A DNA stretch of 64,000 bases from Lampris incognitus (lineage: Eukaryota; Chordata; Actinopteri; Lampriformes; Lampridae), in assembly GCF_029633865.1 (NCBI RefSeq), contig NC_079212.1, forward strand, positions 82,924,672 through 82,988,671, read 5' to 3'. The notes under the pieces were generated by a model. It saw only the letters and a list, made by a program, of their open reading frames with translations, did no database searches and was not told where the DNA came from. The position numbers and the translations under genes are program-made. Numbering within the stretch: the first letter of the stretch is position 1; each line of letters starts with the position of its first letter. Below are positions 42,760 through 64,000 of the stretch, one piece after another.

Positions 42760-43414
42760 TGTGGATCTTCTCAGCACAGGTGAGTATTCAGGTGAGTGTG
42801 CAGTTGATGTGCGTCTCTGCTCAGCTGGTGGTTCAGGGGATGCGGTGCAGGTCGGATCTTCTTCATTTGTTTGTTCTTGCAGTGTCTCTTGTGTTTTCGG
42901 CAAGCTCCTTTGATTCCTCCTCAGGATTTTGTTCTGACTGTGTAGGATCTTGGACGTAATTCCTCCAGAACAGTGGCTTTCTTATTCCAGCTGTTGGAGT
43001 CTTCGAGTCTCACTGTGTCATGTCTTGCCAGTGGCACTAAGCTTCTCGATGACTTGTCATAGTTTGCTTTTTGTCTCTTTTGCAGATGCTTTTGTTTCTG
43101 TTTCACCTCTTTGTGCTTCTTTTGCTCTTCAGTGCAGGTAAGCGTGGTGCGTAGCCTACGTCCCATCAGAATCTCAGCAGGAGACTTGTCATGTTCAAGC
43201 GGCGAAGCTCAGTAACTCAACAGAGCTAGATATGGATCTTGTGCTGTCTTGTGCTTTCTTGAGCAGCTGTTTGACTATGTGAACTTCTTTTTCTGCTTTA
43301 TCATTTGACTGGGCATTCAGGGGTCTTGAGGTCACATGTCGAAAGTCATACTCTTTGGTGAAGTCCTGGAACTCTGCTGCTGTAGCATGGTCCATTGTCA
43401 CTGTAGACGACCTG
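42760..43414 (-). pseudogene. Gyp9: Gypsy integrase C-terminal remnant
   Basis: Minus strand. 43414 down to about 43200 holds the integrase core end (VVYSDNG-type start in another frame, then EFQDFTKEYDFRHVTSRPLN and KAEKEVHIVKQLLKKAQ). From 43166 come MGRRLRTTL, HLQKRQKANYDKSSRSLVPL and VRLEDSNSWNKKATV, the usual C-terminal domain of Gyp1-type elements. Frameshifts separate the blocks. The Penelope-like element truncates its N-terminal side. Confidence 0.8.
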
Positions 43415-44529
43415 TGGGACAGAAACACGGCTGTGCAATGGGCTCACCAGTATCTCCCATTGTGGCCAACTTATATATGGAAGAGGTAGAACACAGGGCC
43501 CTGAACTCCTTCAGAGGAACACCTCCAAGCCACTGGTTCAGATATGTGGACGACACATGGGTCAAAATCCAAACACAAGAGGTGCAAGCGTTTACCAAAC
43601 ACATCAACTCAGTGGACAAGAACATTAAGTTCACAAGGGAAGACGTAAAGAACAACAGTTTGCCCTTCTTGGACTGTGACGTCCACATTGGGGAAGACAG
43701 GAGCCTCCACATTGGGGTTTACAGGAAACCTACACACACAGACCAATATCTACTTTTCGACTCACACCACCCTCTGGAACACAAACTGGGCGTCATCAGA
43801 ACTTTGCAACACAGAGGTGACAATGTGCCCAGCAGCACTCAGGCCCAACGAGAAGAACACAAACACCTGAGGGGAGCTTTAAAAACCTGCGGCTACCCCA
43901 GTTTGACCTTTGTGAAAACTGCAACACGTTCCAAAAAGACCAACCGGGTGAGCGATGAGGAGAAAAGGAACAGAAGGACTAGCACAGTCATCCCATATGT
44001 TTCTGGGGTCTCCAAGAAACTCAGGAGAATTTTCAAGAAACACCGCATCCCTGTATACTTCAAACCCAGCAACACACTCTGACAAAGACTGGTTCATCCC
44101 AAAGACCGTGTACCACACACCCGGAAAAACAATCTGGTGTATGGTGTACAATGCAATGAGGATTGCACTGACCTATACATAGGAGAAACCAAACAACCAC
44201 TACACAAACGGATGGCCCAACACAGAAGGCCAAACTCCTCAGGACAAGACTCAGCAGTCTATCTACACCTAAAGGAGAAGCCACACTCCTTTGAGGACAG
44301 CAACGTACACATTTTGGACAGAGAAGATAGATGGTTTGAAAGAGGGGTGAAGGAAGCCATCTATGCGAAACTGGAAAAACCATCCCTCAACAGAGGAGGA
44401 GGTCTGCGACACCACTTATCTCCCACTTACAATGCCGTCCTTTCATCTCTACCCAGGAGACTCAAGAAGCTTAGCCTCCAAGAACAACAGTCGGTCACTA
44501 ACGGCTCCAACGACTCTCATGACCACTGA
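43415..44529 (+). pseudogene. Penelope-like RT (C-terminal) and GIY-YIG endonuclease
   Basis: RT part: GQKHGCAMGSPVSPIVANLY, then the catalytic FRYVDDTWV, FTREDVKNNSLPFLDC and VYRKPTHTDQYL. The linker is followed by the endonuclease: YGVQCNEDCTDLYIGETKQP holds the GIY-YIG region (LYIGET), with HKRMAQHRR and a later Glu (WFERGVKEAIYAKLEKP). In Penelope-like elements this nuclease nicks the target for priming. One in-frame TGA at 44080-44082, in place of an Arg codon, separates RT and nuclease. The N-terminal half of RT is missing. Confidence 0.88.
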
Positions 44530-44883
44530 ACAATGAAGTGGAAACTAACACCCCCAACCACCGTCGCTGCTGAACAAATGCAAATCAATAGCTCCAATAA
44601 CGACAGGCGCGGCCATAACATCGGTACACAAAAGAGCCACTCATATCTATGGCTCTGTTAGCGACGGGCGTTGGTAAACATCGGATCACAAAGAGCCATG
44701 GACATCTATAGCTCTGATAACGACTCCTAGAGGATACATATCTGAGTCTCATCAGCAGCCAGTCAGACTAGCTTGGTCTAGTCAGAAAGGCACGAACTGA
44801 GGAAGCCTCTTGGATGAGAGGCAAAACGCCTTCACGGATATATACCAAGTCCAGTTGCACTTGAGTCAACTCCTTTGGCTAGC
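43415..44883 (+). mobile_element. 5'-truncated Penelope-like element
   Basis: It contains the C-terminal part of a Penelope-type RT and a GIY-YIG endonuclease, then about 360 bp of 3' region. The 3' region ends with ccaagtccagttgcacttga, the same sequence as in the small insert at 1245-1342. Structures in the tail include the stems 44766-44771/44778-44783 and 44805-44810/44817-44822. Confidence 0.88.
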
Positions 44884-45211
44884 CTAGCAACATGCCTAGC
44901 TAGTAACCCCGTTGCCTAGCTACATGCTACATTTGTTCTGTAACGTATTTGTGAGATTCATATTCCCTTGTACTTACTGGTACATGTATTTGTATTTCAG
45001 TTTCACACCATTTGCATAATAAAACTCTCAGCTTCGCCCCCGGTGTACGAGACATGTTATGTGGAGGTGTTTATCTTGATGGATAATGGAATAAGGCATT
45101 TTGTGAGGCCAGTACAATTACTGTTATTGTTGTTCTATTGTGTTGTGTTGTTTCTATTGTGTTGCAATAACGATTGTGTTGTTATTCTATGTTCTTTCTA
45201 TGTATTCTATA

Positions 45212-45313
45212 TTCTAAGTACACTGAGAGAGCCACGAAACCGGAGTCAAATTCCTTGTGTGTGCAAACCTACATGGCCAATGAACATGATTCTGATTCTG
45301 ATTCTGATCATAA
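45212..45313 (+). repeat. LINE-type 3' end with (TGATTC)n-like tail
   Basis: The block gtcaaattccttgtgtgtgc followed by ggccaatgaacatgattctg and several attctg units resembles the 3' end of common fish LINEs. Only about 100 bp are clear. Confidence 0.45.
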
Positions 45314-45815
45314 ACAACTTTCTGTTTACTGCATCACTGCCTCTGCCAATGTTTAGCTCATACTCAACTAGACATATAGTTTCTGTCCTGACAATTCTGT
45401 CAGTTCAAATACCTGTTGTTTACAGGGGTATATTCATGATGCCACGTCCTTCCTACTTGTTGCCACCAACACAAACAGTTGTAGTTTGTTCTTACTGGGA
45501 TCTGGTGATTTGAATGTGAGTCAGTCCTGCATTGGAGAAATTTGCCTGCAGGATTGTGTATCTCCACCAATGATTGGACAGAGGGATACGGACATGCAAA
45601 CCTAGGTAAATCTCCCAGGGGTTATGTGGAGAAGAGGGTGGACATCCTTTTGTTATCTTCTGGAAATCTGTGAGCTGTTAGCAGGTCAAATAATCTAACA
45701 GGTAATTCTACAAATATTCTTCTCTGATATACTCTGTTCCGTACAAACACTCACAGGATTGTGTGATGATGTTATTTTCATTTTGTTCTGGCTGAGCGTT
45801 TCAGTTTTCTGAGTC

Positions 45816-45822
45816 TATAAAT
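45816..45822 (+). promoter_or_regulatory. Possible TATA box of avil
   Basis: TATAAAT lies about 250 bp upstream of the avil start codon on the same strand. Motif match only. Confidence 0.25.
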
Positions 45823-46068
45823 CTCTGCAGCTATATGTGGCTTGCTGATAGATTCAAATTGAATGTTGTATTGTTGCACTGAAGGAGATTAAAGAACCAG
45901 ATTCAGAATTATTTTCCAAAATGTATTTTGAAAAATAAATGTTGCATTTCGTGTGAAAACAAAATCAGTGTTTTTCACAATTGCTTTCCTGATAAAATCC
46001 TTTCCATATTTCCTTGGAGCAGATAAATCAAAAACAGCATAGGTTGACACTGGCCGCTTTTGAGCAAC

Positions 46069-64000
<17,932 letters not shown>

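Noticed and set aside
43336-43414. Upstream extension of the Penelope-like RT
   Set aside because: This part is antisense Gypsy integrase (Gyp9); the RT motif starts at about 43415.
44968-45513. 181-aa open frame
   Set aside because: Begins on a non-ATG codon, hydrophobic low-complexity AT-rich sequence, and crosses a LINE-type 3' end; no domain.

Overview
This window reads as nuclear DNA of a ray-finned (teleost) fish. It holds two spliced vertebrate genes with GT-AG introns. These are a complete olfactomedin-like 3 gene (olfml3, minus strand, three coding exons, 19431-22565) and the 5' two thirds of an advillin/villin-type gelsolin-family gene (avil, plus strand, thirteen coding exons from 46069 to the window end). 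The rest is almost entirely transposon-derived: Ty3/Gypsy LTR elements, RTE-type LINEs, a Penelope-like element, Tc1 and hAT relics, a tRNA-derived SINE and teleost-type interspersed repeats. All identities come from reading the sequence and from family knowledge; no database search was run.

Layout. 1-3088: degraded Gypsy pol (Gyp1) carrying a 98-bp Penelope-like tail with a 14-bp target duplication. 3920-8680: nearly complete Gypsy (Gyp2) with 140-bp LTRs and an AATAA duplication. 9344-15590: a 6.2-kb satellite of about 208 thirty-bp units with a 996-bp higher-order period and a 1782-codon open frame on the minus strand. 16921-17323: tRNA-derived SINE with a 15-bp duplication. 17739-18935: fold-back Tc1 element with two 535-bp arms. 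19431-22565: olfml3. 23382-25975: a hAT/ZMYM-like relic and a broken gene of an unrecognised family. 26331-33568: a minus-strand Gypsy (Gyp3) interrupted by a 3'-truncated plus-strand relative (Gyp4). 34077-41900: a patchwork of Gypsy pieces (Gyp5-Gyp8), one with a MYND finger in gag, plus a TRIM-like mini-element and a solo LTR that contain tRNA-like pol III boxes. 42090-44883: Tc1 relic, microsatellites, Gypsy integrase remnant, and a Penelope-like RT plus GIY-YIG endonuclease.

From 46069 on, everything lies in or between avil exons. Intron 9 holds a decayed RTE LINE. Intron 11 (10.2 kb) holds a truncated Gypsy (Gyp10) split by an RTE LINE with an uninterrupted 997-codon frame, a solo LTR, a hAT fragment split by a Gypsy lacking integrase (Gyp11), and a single THAP-domain exon.

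How the parts relate. The host genes are independent of the repeats. Target-site duplications allow the order of many insertions to be read (older element first, nested element second). The strongest leads for something undescribed are the integrase-less but normally inserted Gyp11, the TRIM/solo-LTR family with tRNA-like LTRs, the long-frame satellite, the pairing-conserved hairpin at the 5' end of the RTE elements, and the unrecognised family at 24.6-26 kb.
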